Source: JBOGUF01 sp050696075
Lineage (GTDB): Bacteria > Chloroflexota > Chloroflexia > Thermomicrobiales > UBA6265
NCBI GenBank assembly: GCA_050696075.1
Contig: JBOGUF010000059.1
Coordinates: 62,001 to 126,000 of the forward strand
DNA length: 64,000 nt
Direction: 5' to 3'
A program made the position numbers and the translations under genes. Under the pieces are notes generated by a model. That model ran no database searches. It saw only the letters and a program-made list of their open reading frames with translations, and was not told the origin of the DNA. This document shows positions 34,997 to 45,096 of this stretch, piece by piece. Positions within the stretch are counted from its first letter, which is position 1. Each line of letters begins with the position of its first letter.

Positions 34997-36763
<1,767 letters not shown>

Positions 36764-36772
36764 TCTCACGCC

Positions 36773-36892
36773 TCAAGAGAGGATCCCGTCCGTTTGGCCG
36801 CGCTCGCGGCGGTCAGAGCGGCTGTCGGCGCCAAAGCGCATCGTGGCCAGATCGAACACAATTAGCGCGACGAACAACAACAGCAGTTCCAT
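36773..36892 (-). CDS. 39-residue single-TM miniprotein
   Basis: Begins MELLLLFVALIVFDLATMRF, a hydrophobic helix, followed by an arginine-rich polar tail (SRSDRRERGQTDG). GAAGGAGGG lies about 8 bases before the ATG, a strong ribosome site that supports translation of so small a frame. It lies 18 bases downstream of another small gene on the same strand, probably as an operon. Function unknown. Confidence 0.6.
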   Translation of the reverse strand: MELLLLFVALIVFDLATMRFGADSRSDRRERGQTDGILS

Positions 36893-36910
36893 CTCGCGCC
36901 CTCCTTCACA

Positions 36911-37123
36911 TTAAGCGCGGACCGGTTTGGTCGGCGTGTACTGGTCAAGCGCGGGAGAGAGGCGATGCGCGACGCCGACCAGCGCGGCCGCGAGCACGAC
37001 GCGGAGTGGTCGGCGGGGCGGGACGTAGCCGTGCAGTCGCGCGATTGCCTCTCCGCGGGCGACCCGCTCCTGATGCTCCGCCTGTCCGATTTCAATCAGA
37101 ACTGTTGGATTCAGGTTGATCAT
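36911..37123 (-). CDS. 70-residue protein of unknown function
   Basis: Starts MINLNPTVLIEIGQAEHQER, with an amphipathic/hydrophobic helix PLRVVLAAALVGVAHRLSPA and a basic tail. AAAGGGGAG precedes the ATG at good spacing, so translation is likely. It is followed by the 39-residue miniprotein and lies downstream of the LAL regulator on the same strand (178-base gap). It may be a small membrane-associated protein; no family recognised. Confidence 0.62.
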   Translation of the reverse strand: MINLNPTVLIEIGQAEHQERVARGEAIARLHGYVPPRRPLRVVLAAALVGVAHRLSPALDQYTPTKPVRA

Positions 37124-37301
37124 GTTTGTGCTCCCCTTTGGTAGCTGTCGTCAAACCCTTTTGCTTACAGACCTACCTTACGCCTCAGCGCCACGGCGCA
37201 CATCGACAGATGTGCGCAATCGCGGGCGACCGCGTCGGTATCCGATCAATGCGTAGGGATACGCAGAGGTGCGATGAAGGTACGCAAAATGGAGTGCGTG
37301 G

Positions 37302-40300
37302 CTACCAGAGATCGTGCTCGACGGCAAAGCGCGTGGCCGCCGCTCTCGACGAGACACCGAGCTTATTGTAAACAGAGCGAAGATGCTGGCTAACCGTGCG
37401 CCGGCTGAGAAAGAGCTGTTCAGCGACCTGGCCGTCGGTCATCCCCTCCGCCACGAGCCGCAATACCTCGACTTCGCGTGCCGTGAGCCCCGCCGGGTAT
37501 TGCCGAGGCGATGGGCGAGCGGCAATCCGGGCGGCCAGATCATCGGCCCGCGCGAGCGTAGGGCTGGCACCGAGCGGGGTGCAGATATCCCGCGCCTCCT
37601 CGATGTGCGAGTTGGCCTCGTCGACGTCTTCTATTGCCCAGCGCAATTCGGCCAAGGCCAGCAAGGTGAGCGCCCGTTCGTAGGGCGCCGCGCAGGCGTC
37701 GACTAGCGCAAGCGCGGCCTCGACGTGTTGGAGCGCATCCTGATGACGCCGGGCGGCGGTGTCGATTTCGCCAAGCAGACGGTGTGCCGCGAGAAGGACG
37801 AGCGGCTGGCGCGGGTCGGCCGCGGCCGCCAAGGCCTGCTCGGCTCGCCGGCGCGCGCTGGACGCGTCGGCGGCGGCGCGAAAGTAGGTCGCCCAGCCCA
37901 GGTGTCCCTCCGCCAGCCCGAGGACCGCCTTGCTCCAGGAGAGCCAGCGGTCGTGGGCCTCGAGCCAGGAGCGGGCAACTGCCAGGTCGCCGCTGTCGAG
38001 GGCCAGCGCGACCGCGAGCCGCTGCAACACCACGGTATCGAGCAGGATGGCGTCGCCCGGCTCGGTGGCATGGCCAGCCGGGATCTGTTTGCGCACCAAC
38101 TGCCAGGCGAGTTGCGCGTCGCCCTGTGCCCGGGCGAGGATTGCGAGCTGGCTAGTGGCGAATGGTCGCCAACTGGTCCGACTGCCGGGCGCTGAGGCCG
38201 TCAAGGCCAGGCGGCGGGCCTCCGTCCACGAGCCTTCGACGAGCAGGAGCGGCATCCAGGCGAAGCGCGGGGGAAGGATATCGAGCGCGCCGCCGGCTCG
38301 CGCCCATTCCTGCTCTGCTTCGGTTGCCAACCGCCGACGCTCCGGCACATCATCCGCCTGATATGGCGCCACGACCTCGTACAGCTCGAGCAGCAAGGTG
38401 TTGCCCGCCTGGTAGTGATTCCCGACCGCGCGGTAGGCCGCGTACGTCTCGGCATAGGCGCGGCGCGCTTCATCCGGCCGGCCAAGCAGTGCCTGAGCGC
38501 CCGCGAGCCCGCGCCAGACGTTGGCGTGACGCATCTCCCGCGAGATGCGCGCGATCCGCCCCGTGGTGTCTGAGTGGGCCGTCTCCGAGGAGTCCTTGGC
38601 ATCATCCGATGCCTCGGCCTGAGGCGCGGGGATCTGTTTGACGACGCGTTCACCCAGGGCCAGCGCTTCAACACATCGCCCCGCCATGGCGAGCCAGCTC
38701 ACCAGGGCGCCGGAGTAGTAGCGCTCGTCCGACGGGTCACCGAGGCGTGCCTGAAGCGCCTGCAATTGCGAACGCTCGATTGAAGAGAGGGCGTCGAGGG
38801 CCGCAACGCCCGATTCAATGTCTGCCAGCCCGCGGCGGATGTCGCCGGCGGCGCACCGGAGGGTGCCGCGGAAGGACGCGATATATGCCGCCAGTACGCG
38901 ATCATTTACCTCAATGGCAAGGCTGACGGCATCGTCGAGGTAGGCGAGCGCCTGGCGCGGATCGGCATACCGCCGCATGCGCGCTAGCCGGTAGAGCAGC
39001 TCGGCTCGTTCGCGTGCCGGCGCGCCTTGCGCCTCCAGCAGTTGGAGCGCGGCGTCAAAACGATCGCCGGCCGTCAAGAGCGCGTAGGAGAGCTGCGCTC
39101 GCTCCCCCGCTTTGATCAGCCATTCCGCCGCGCGCGGGTCGCCGGCTCGCTGCAGGTGATTGGCGATGGAGTCGGGATTGGCAACCGCGCCCGCCAGCAG
39201 CGCATCCGCGACGCGCCGGTGCCAGGTCCGACGCCGGGGCGGTAGCAGGCCGTCGTAGAGCACCTCACGGACCAGCGCGTGGGCAAACGACACGCTCGCG
39301 CCGTCCGCTGAGGCCACGATCAGGCGTGCCTCGACCGCCGCTTCGACTACGTCGAGCAGGGTCTCCTCTCCGATCTCGGACACGTCGGTCCAGAGGTCGA
39401 GCGGCGCTCGCGGGCCGATGACGGCGGCGATCGCGAGGACGCCGTGTGCCTCTGCCCCCAGCCGTTGCAGTCTCCCTTCGATCACCTGGCGCAAGAGGGG
39501 CGGTATGTGTACCTCGGTCAGGTCTCCCAATTCCCAGGCGTCTGTGCCCGGTCGCAGCAGCCCTTCTTCTTCCAGCGCTCGCGCCAGCTCGCCGACGTAG
39601 AGGGGATTTCCCTTCGCGTGCTCTTCGAGATACGCCAAGAGGCGGGTTTCGTCGGTCGCGGCGAGCCGATACCGGGCGGCCACGAGCGCCTGGACGTCGT
39701 CGGGCTCGATGCGGCGGAGGTCGAGTCGCAGCGCCCGCGCCTCGCGCACCAGCAGCGGCAAGATGGAGTAGAGCGAGTGGCGGCGATTTACCTCATCGGC
39801 GCGATAGGTGATGAGTAGCACGATGGGATCGTGTAGCAGGCCACGCGCTAGATAGCGCAGTAGCTCACAACTGCCCGCATCCGCCCAATGGAGGTCCTCT
39901 AAGTGCAGGATCAGCGGCTGTTCGTTTCCGATGGCGACGAAACAGTCTCGGATTTGGGCAAACAGGGCCGCCTGGTCTGCCGAGGTCGTCGGCACATCGC
40001 CAGGGGCCAAGAGCGGCGGGCAGTCGGGGAGGCGAGGAGTCTGGGCGAGAATCTCGGCCCATGGACCGTACGGAGGCGTTTCAGTCAGGTCATAACAATG
40101 CCCGGTTATGAGCGGGGCACCCTGGGTCTGGACCTCGTGACCCAGGGCTCTGACCAACGAGGTTTTGCCGATGCCGGCTTCCCCCCCGATCAGAACGAGG
40201 CGGCCGTGTCCCGCGGCCGCGGAGGCAAAGGCTTCGCGCAGCGCCGCCCGCTCGCGGGCTCGTCCCACGAGGAGCGGCGCGTAGTCCGCAGAGTGGAGGG

Positions 40301-40319
40301 GAGAGATCGACACCGTCAT
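37302..40319 (-). CDS. Large ATP-binding LuxR-family regulator (LAL/MalT-like)
   Basis: 1005 residues. An N-terminal AAA-type/NB-ARC-like ATPase domain has Walker A GGEAGIGKTS (46-55) and Walker B LILHLEDLHWAD. A long helical TPR-like middle region follows, then a LuxR HTH at the end (LTAREVEVLRLVAEGMTDGQ, then VAEQLFLSRRTVSQHLRSVY). LAL regulators sense an inducer or protein partner through ATP-dependent assembly and activate transcription. ATG 40319 is preferred to the adjacent TTG at 40322. The two miniprotein genes downstream on the same strand are possible targets. Confidence 0.9.
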   Translation of the reverse strand: MTVSISPLHSADYAPLLVGRARERAALREAFASAAAGHGRLVLIGGEAGIGKTSLVRALGHEVQTQGAPLITGHCYDLTETPPYGPWAEILAQTPRLPDCPPLLAPGDVPTTSADQAALFAQIRDCFVAIGNEQPLILHLEDLHWADAGSCELLRYLARGLLHDPIVLLITYRADEVNRRHSLYSILPLLVREARALRLDLRRIEPDDVQALVAARYRLAATDETRLLAYLEEHAKGNPLYVGELARALEEEGLLRPGTDAWELGDLTEVHIPPLLRQVIEGRLQRLGAEAHGVLAIAAVIGPRAPLDLWTDVSEIGEETLLDVVEAAVEARLIVASADGASVSFAHALVREVLYDGLLPPRRRTWHRRVADALLAGAVANPDSIANHLQRAGDPRAAEWLIKAGERAQLSYALLTAGDRFDAALQLLEAQGAPARERAELLYRLARMRRYADPRQALAYLDDAVSLAIEVNDRVLAAYIASFRGTLRCAAGDIRRGLADIESGVAALDALSSIERSQLQALQARLGDPSDERYYSGALVSWLAMAGRCVEALALGERVVKQIPAPQAEASDDAKDSSETAHSDTTGRIARISREMRHANVWRGLAGAQALLGRPDEARRAYAETYAAYRAVGNHYQAGNTLLLELYEVVAPYQADDVPERRRLATEAEQEWARAGGALDILPPRFAWMPLLLVEGSWTEARRLALTASAPGSRTSWRPFATSQLAILARAQGDAQLAWQLVRKQIPAGHATEPGDAILLDTVVLQRLAVALALDSGDLAVARSWLEAHDRWLSWSKAVLGLAEGHLGWATYFRAAADASSARRRAEQALAAAADPRQPLVLLAAHRLLGEIDTAARRHQDALQHVEAALALVDACAAPYERALTLLALAELRWAIEDVDEANSHIEEARDICTPLGASPTLARADDLAARIAARPSPRQYPAGLTAREVEVLRLVAEGMTDGQVAEQLFLSRRTVSQHLRSVYNKLGVSSRAAATRFAVEHDLW

Positions 40320-40416
40320 CAAGCACCCAAGCCGTTTTCGCGCCGTGCCGCACGCGCACCGGCAGGCGGAATCGGTGACGCGAGTCTAGCACGCGAAAGA
40401 CGGAGCACAGCCTAGC

Positions 40417-40668
40417 CTACGCGGCTTCGGCGGCCTCCGGCGGAGCGTCGTCGATGCCAACGTAGAAAGTGAAACGCGGCAAGAAAGTCACGGCACGAAC
40501 GGTGAGATCGGGCGCCTTGCTATCCGCACTGAGTTCTTCCGCGTCAACGGAACTCGCGAGGCAGGTTTCGGGTTCGCCGCCGAACTTTTCGACGTAGCGC
40601 TCGACTGCATCTTCCACCTTCAGCCGAGCCGGCTTCTTCTTGTCCGGGTCGTACCAACCGAGAAACAT
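40417..40668 (-). CDS. 83-residue protein of unknown function
   Basis: Starts MFLGWYDPDKKKPARLKVED and is followed by an amphipathic helix (AVERYVEKFGGEPETCLAS) and strands (LTVRAVTFLPRFTFYVGIDD) with an acidic Ala-rich tail; soluble, no membrane helix. TTGGAG lies about 8 bases before the ATG. It stands alone between the LAL gene and the dcw cluster promoter, reading away from the latter. No family recognised. Confidence 0.65.
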   Translation of the reverse strand: MFLGWYDPDKKKPARLKVEDAVERYVEKFGGEPETCLASSVDAEELSADSKAPDLTVRAVTFLPRFTFYVGIDDAPPEAAEAA

Positions 40669-40801
40669 CGTGGTGACTCCAAACTGATGACGCCAAACGG
40701 GGCGACGTGAGGAAATAATACTAGAACATTCGTGCTACTTCAAGTGTGGGCACGGTCACATTGCCGCGTACGTACTGCTGGTGTGACAACCCGTCAGGGA
40801 C

Positions 40802-40830
40802 TAGACATCGGGGTGCAATCGACCTATGCT
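40802..40830 (+). promoter_or_regulatory. Promoter of the dcw cluster (mraZ promoter)
   Basis: TAGACA (40802-40807) and TATGCT (40825-40830) are separated by 17 bases, five of six and four of six matches to the sigma-70 consensus. Transcription would start near 40837, inside the MraZ repeat array, which fits autorepression. mraZ starts 185 bases further on. Confidence 0.55.
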
Positions 40831-40838
40831 GTGGATAA
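40830..40838 (-). promoter_or_regulatory. Perfect DnaA-box sequence overlapping the MraZ operator
   Basis: Plus strand TGTGGATAA is the exact complement of the E. coli DnaA box TTATCCACA. A one-mismatch copy (GGTGGATAA) lies at 40872-40880. Both overlap the TGGAT units of the MraZ array, so they may be DnaA sites, MraZ sites or both. Confidence 0.45.
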
Positions 40839-40878
40839 CGGTGGGGAAAAGTGGGGATAAGTGGAGTCCCCGGTGGAT
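40832..40878 (+). promoter_or_regulatory. MraZ operator: 10-bp-periodic TGGNN direct repeats
   Basis: TGGAT (40832), TGGGG (40842), TGGGG (40852) and TGGAG (40862) recur exactly every 10 bases, with a further TGGAT at 40874. MraZ in E. coli binds direct repeats of TGGGN separated by 5 bases, which is this spacing. Position at the predicted start of transcription supports autoregulation of mraZ and the whole cluster. Confidence 0.75.
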
Positions 40879-41022
40879 AAGCGGCCCCGCGGAGAGGAAC
40901 TCTTTTCAGTTCTTGGTGTGACGTCTCGCTCGTGAGCGGGATATAGAGTAAAGCGATTGGCGCTGCCCCGCGGATCCCGCCGCCGATGTTGCACCCTCCT
41001 TTGGGGGGTGGGGATTGCAACG

Positions 41023-41451
41023 ATGTTTCTCGGGCGCTACGCCCACACGCTCGATGCGAAGGGGCGATTGGCCATTCCAGCCCGGTTCCGGGAGGCGCTC
41101 ACTGGCGGCGTGGTGGTGACGCGCGGCATCGACCGCTGTCTCGCTCTCTATCCAATGGACGCCTGGACCCCGCTCGCGGAGCGGATCAGCGCCTTGCCGA
41201 TCACCGATCCGGACGCGCGGACCTTTCGGCGCATGGTCTTCGCCGAAGCGGCTCACCTGGAGTTGGATGCCCAGGGACGGATCCTGCTCCCGCCCGACCT
41301 GCGGCGATACGCGGAACTCGAGCGAGACGCATTCGTGGTCGGGGTCAACACCTCGGTCGAGGTTTGGAGTCCGGCGCGATGGGAGAGCGTGACCGCGCAA
41401 ATCGACGACGACGGCGTGGCCATCGCCCAACGCCTGGCCAACCTGATCTAA
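41023..41451 (+). CDS. mraZ: Transcriptional regulator MraZ
   Basis: 142 residues, two AbrB-like halves. It starts MFLGRYAHTLDAKGRLAIPA and has the second DxKGR-like motif LELDAQGRILLPPDLRRYA. MraZ forms ring-shaped oligomers that bind repeats upstream of its own gene and represses the dcw operon. The ATG at 41023 has a G-rich ribosome site; the frame upstream is not coding-like. It is the first gene of the cluster, five bases before rsmH. Confidence 0.93.
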   Translation: MFLGRYAHTLDAKGRLAIPARFREALTGGVVVTRGIDRCLALYPMDAWTPLAERISALPITDPDARTFRRMVFAEAAHLELDAQGRILLPPDLRRYAELERDAFVVGVNTSVEVWSPARWESVTAQIDDDGVAIAQRLANLI

Positions 41452-41456
41452 CTCTC

Positions 41457-42434
41457 ATGGAGCCATCGAGACATTCCGCTCACGGCGTTCCTTCAGCGGC
41501 CGGTCATTTGCCGGTGATGCTCGCCGAGGCTATTGCCGCCCTCGCGCCGCGGCCGGCGGGCCGCTTTCTCGACGCCACTTTCGGCGGTGGGGGCCATACG
41601 CTGGCGTTGCTCGAAGCGAGCGCCCCACATGGACACGTACTGGCGCTCGATGCCGATCCCAACGCGGTGCGCCGTGGCGAAGCGCTCACGGAGCGGGCCG
41701 ACCTTCAAGGGCGGTTGCGGGTCGTCCACGCGAACTTTGCCAGCTTAGCTGAAACGGCGCGACGGGCCGGCATGGCGCCGTTGGATGGCGTTCTGCTTGA
41801 TCTCGGTTTGTCGTCGTTTCAGCTCGACTCGCCGGAACGCGGATTCGCCTTTCGCTTCGACGGTCCGCTCGACATGCGATTCGACCCGACCACCGGCCGT
41901 CCTGCCGCGGACTTGGTCAATCTGCTCTCCGAGCGCGAGCTCGCCGATCTCCTCTTCGCCTTCGGCGAGGAGTCGCGTTCCCGGCGCATCGCCCGCGCAA
42001 TTGGCCGTGAACGGGCACACTCCCCAATTGACTCAACGCGGCGACTGGCGCAGATCGTGAGCGACGCCGTCGGCGGCCGGCGGGGCGCGGAAACACACCC
42101 GGCGACCCGCACCTTTCAGGCGTTGCGCATTGCCACGAATCAGGAGTTCGAGGCATTGCGACAGGCGTTGGAGGATGCGGTTGACGTCCTGGCGCCCGGC
42201 GGTCGGCTCGCGGTTATCTCGTTTCATTCACTCGAGGATCGGATCGTCAAGCAGTTCATCCAGCGCGAAAGCGCGAATTGCATCTGCCCGCCGGAGCAGC
42301 CGGTCTGCACCTGCGAGCACCGTGCGCGCCTGAAAAAGATCGACGGGCGTCCCACTCGCCCAGGCGCCGCGGAGATTGCGGCCAATCCCCGAAGTCGCAG
42401 CGCGATCTTGCGCGTGGCCGAGCGGCTGGACTAG
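41457..42434 (+). CDS. rsmH: 16S rRNA (cytosine1402-N4)-methyltransferase
   Basis: 325 residues, SAM-dependent methylation of 16S C1402. Family motifs: HLPVMLAEAI at the start, FLDATFGGGGHTLALLE (motif I), LLDLGLSSFQLDSPERGFAF, and VISFHSLEDRIVKQF near the end, then the Cys-containing segment CICPPEQPVCTCEH. ATG 41457 lies 5 bases after the mraZ stop with no clear Shine-Dalgarno, suggesting translational coupling to mraZ. ftsL and ftsI, which usually follow, are absent. Confidence 0.95.
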   Translation: MEPSRHSAHGVPSAAGHLPVMLAEAIAALAPRPAGRFLDATFGGGGHTLALLEASAPHGHVLALDADPNAVRRGEALTERADLQGRLRVVHANFASLAETARRAGMAPLDGVLLDLGLSSFQLDSPERGFAFRFDGPLDMRFDPTTGRPAADLVNLLSERELADLLFAFGEESRSRRIARAIGRERAHSPIDSTRRLAQIVSDAVGGRRGAETHPATRTFQALRIATNQEFEALRQALEDAVDVLAPGGRLAVISFHSLEDRIVKQFIQRESANCICPPEQPVCTCEHRARLKKIDGRPTRPGAAEIAANPRSRSAILRVAERLD

Positions 42435-42500
42435 AAAGGCGTGACGTGGCGTTCGACAATAGGGGTGGGATTGCAATCAGGAACGAACCAGGAGTAGGGC

Positions 42501-43937
42501 ATGCCGACGATCCCGCTCGCGGAGCTTTTGGCCTCCACCAACGCCGAGGTGCGGGGCAACCTGCCGCCCGATATCGCGTTTCGCTGGGTTGAACGCGACT
42601 CGCGCAGCGTCAGGCCAGGCGATCTCTTCATCGCCGTCAAGGGCGAGCGATTCGATGGGCACCAGTTCGTGCCGGACGCCGTCGAACACGGCGCCGCCGC
42701 GGCGCTCGTGGCGCGTGCCTGGCTCGAACGGTTGGGCGACGTCCCGATCCCGTTGATCGTCGTCGAAGACCCCGTGGCCGCGCTCCAACGGTTGGCGGCC
42801 GCGCGGCGGTCGTCGATGGACCTGATCGTCGTCGGGATCACGGGGAGTATCGGCAAGACGAGCACGAAAGAGGTCGTGGCGGCGGTGCTCAGTCAACGCT
42901 TCTCGACCTACCGTAGCCCCGGCAACATGAACAGCGAAATCGGGTTGCCCTTATCGCTGCTGGAGGTCGAGCCGGGGACCGAGGTCGCGGTGCTGGAGAT
43001 GGGCGGCGCGTATGCGTCTGGCGAACTGGCGCTGCTGGCCGAGATCGCCCGCCCGAAGATTGCGGTTGTGACGAACGTCTATCCGGTCCACCTTGAACGC
43101 ATGGGGTCGATCGCGGCGATTGCCGAGACGAAAGCGGAACTCGTCGAGGCGATCCCGCCGGACGGCGTCGCCGTGCTGAACGGCGACGACGAGCGCGTCC
43201 GCGCGATGGCGCCTCGGTGCCGAGGGCGCGTCGTCACCTACGGTCTCGATCCAGAAAACGTCGCCCGCGCGACCGACGTCAAGACCCAGGGGCTCGACGG
43301 ATCGACCTTCTGGTTGCACCTCGACGGCGAGCGCCTTCACGTCAAAGTGCCGCTCGTTGGGGGCCATGCCGTCGATCTGTCGCTGGCCGGCATCGCGGTC
43401 GGTCATGCGCTGGGAATGCACATTTCCGAGATGCTGCTCGGTTTCTCCGACCCGGCAATCCAGGTGCGCCTGCTCATACAACCAGGGCCGAATGGCTCCC
43501 AGATTATCGACGATACCTACAACGCCAGCACCCCGTCGGTCTTGTCTGCCCTCGGCTTGCTTTTCGAGTTGCGACCAGCCGGGCGTCGGATCGCGGTCCT
43601 GGGCGATATGCGCGAGATGGGGCCCGTCTCTGAAGAGGAGCATCGGATTGTCGGCCGGCGCGCTGCCGACGTCGTCGATCACCTCGTCACGTTTGGGGAT
43701 CTGGCGCGGACGATCGCCGAGGAGACCGCCCTGACCGCCGAAGTCGACGGCCGGTCGCTCGACGTGACATCATTCGGCCTCGACCAGCGGGAAGAGATGG
43801 TCGACTTCCTGCGCGTGCTCTTGCAGGACGGCGACGTGGTGCTGCTCAAGGGATCCCGCGGGTTGGAGATGGAAACCATCGTCGAAGCGCTGCGCGGCGA
43901 CATTGCCGCCGGGGCGGAAGCTGACGGCAGCGCATGA
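42501..43937 (+). CDS. murF: UDP-MurNAc-tripeptide--D-Ala-D-Ala ligase
   Basis: 478 residues, cytosolic Mur ligase adding D-Ala-D-Ala to the UDP-muramyl tripeptide. The ATP motif is GITGSIGKTSTKE, followed by NMNSEIGLPLSLL, EMGGAYASGELALLAEIARP and, in the third domain, DDTYNASTPSVLSAL, all typical of MurF rather than MurE. CAGGAG precedes the ATG. It follows rsmH directly without murE, and overlaps mraY by 4 bases. Confidence 0.95.
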   Translation: MPTIPLAELLASTNAEVRGNLPPDIAFRWVERDSRSVRPGDLFIAVKGERFDGHQFVPDAVEHGAAAALVARAWLERLGDVPIPLIVVEDPVAALQRLAAARRSSMDLIVVGITGSIGKTSTKEVVAAVLSQRFSTYRSPGNMNSEIGLPLSLLEVEPGTEVAVLEMGGAYASGELALLAEIARPKIAVVTNVYPVHLERMGSIAAIAETKAELVEAIPPDGVAVLNGDDERVRAMAPRCRGRVVTYGLDPENVARATDVKTQGLDGSTFWLHLDGERLHVKVPLVGGHAVDLSLAGIAVGHALGMHISEMLLGFSDPAIQVRLLIQPGPNGSQIIDDTYNASTPSVLSALGLLFELRPAGRRIAVLGDMREMGPVSEEEHRIVGRRAADVVDHLVTFGDLARTIAEETALTAEVDGRSLDVTSFGLDQREEMVDFLRVLLQDGDVVLLKGSRGLEMETIVEALRGDIAAGAEADGSA

Positions 43938-44980
43938 GCGTTCTGGTATCAGCAGCGAGCTGGCTGCCGATTCTGGCCGGCAGCATCATGCCCGAGGATC
44001 CCAACGAGAACATGGCCGTCTCGCTGGCCCTCGGCGGATTGTCCTTCGTCCTCACCGTCATCATCGGCCGGCCGATCGTTACCTACCTGCGGCTCAAGAA
44101 GTTCGGCAAGCAGATCCGCCTGGAAGGCCCGGAAGGGCACAAGGCGAAGACCGGCACGCCGACAATGGGCGGGGTGATGATCGCGATCACGGTCGTCCTC
44201 TTGACCGCCGCGTTCAACCTCGCCGGGCGCCTCTCGATGCTGCTGCCGATCGGGGTCATGATGGCCGCCGCCATACTCGGGGCCATCGACGACCGGATGA
44301 GCCTGGTGGGGAGTGCTCAGCACGGCCTGGCGGGCCGCTTCAAATTCCTCTGGCTGTGGATCTTCAGTTTCGGGGCAGCGTTCATCCTGCATTTGCCCGA
44401 TCCCTACGGACTGGGGCTGCACCATATCTACGTCCCGTTTCTCGGCCGGTTCGACATTACCTGGCTTTACATCCCGATCGCGGCCTTTGCGATCAACGGT
44501 ATGTCGAACGCGGTCAACTTTGCCGATGGGCTCGACACGTTGGCAGGCGGATTAGCCGCGATTGCCTTCGTCGCCTACGGGATCATTGCCTACCGCCAAG
44601 GGCAGGTCGGCGTCGTCACCTTCTGTTTTACGATGGCCGGCAGCCTGATGGGGTTCTTATGGTTCAACGCGCACCCGGCGCAGGTGATCATGGGCGACAC
44701 CGGCGCCTTGGCCGTCGGCGCCGCGTTGGCCACCGCCGCCTTCATGACCGGTCAATGGCTCCTTTTGCCCATAGTCGGCCTTGTCTTCGTCGCGGAGATT
44801 CTCTCCGTCGTGCTCCAAGTCGGCTATTACAAGCTGACCAAGGGGAAACGCCTCTTCAAGATGGCGCCCCTGCATCACCACTTCGAACTGATCGGCTGGG
44901 AAGAGACGCAGGTGACCATGCGGTTCTGGATGATCGGCATGATGGCCGGGTTGATCGGCGTGGCGTTGGCGTTGCTTTGA
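43934..44980 (+). CDS. mraY: Phospho-N-acetylmuramoyl-pentapeptide-transferase
   Basis: 348 residues, ten TM helices. Makes lipid I from UDP-MurNAc-pentapeptide and undecaprenyl phosphate. Family landmarks are KTGTPTMGGVMIAI, the double-Asp region IDDRM, NFADGLDTLAGGLAAIAFVA and the C-terminal PLHHHFELIGW. The start overlaps murF (ATGA). Its TGA stop is formed at the edge of an inverted heptad element. Confidence 0.95.
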   Translation: MSVLVSAASWLPILAGSIMPEDPNENMAVSLALGGLSFVLTVIIGRPIVTYLRLKKFGKQIRLEGPEGHKAKTGTPTMGGVMIAITVVLLTAAFNLAGRLSMLLPIGVMMAAAILGAIDDRMSLVGSAQHGLAGRFKFLWLWIFSFGAAFILHLPDPYGLGLHHIYVPFLGRFDITWLYIPIAAFAINGMSNAVNFADGLDTLAGGLAAIAFVAYGIIAYRQGQVGVVTFCFTMAGSLMGFLWFNAHPAQVIMGDTGALAVGAALATAAFMTGQWLLLPIVGLVFVAEILSVVLQVGYYKLTKGKRLFKMAPLHHHFELIGWEETQVTMRFWMIGMMAGLIGVALALL

Positions 44981-45096
44981 GCCGTTAGCCGTCAGCCGTT
45001 AGCCCTTGGGAGAGGCAAGTAGGGTGCTCTCACGACATAGGAGTCGAGTCAGAACCATGCAAAGAGATGACGGTTGACGGCTGATGGCTAACGGCT
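44980..45096. repeat. Inverted heptad element B at mraY-murD junction
   Basis: AGCCGTT-AGCCGTC-AGCCGTT (44980-45000) faces TGACGGT-TGACGGC-TGATGGC-TAACGGC (45068-45095) around a ~65-base core. The last base of the mraY stop and the murD start codon (within TGATGGC) both lie in the element. Confidence 0.8.

Noticed and set aside
40830..40880. Chromosomal replication origin
   Set aside because: Two DnaA-box-like sequences are present, but there is no AT-rich unwinding region and no dnaA, dnaN or gyr genes. The repeats are better explained as MraZ sites.
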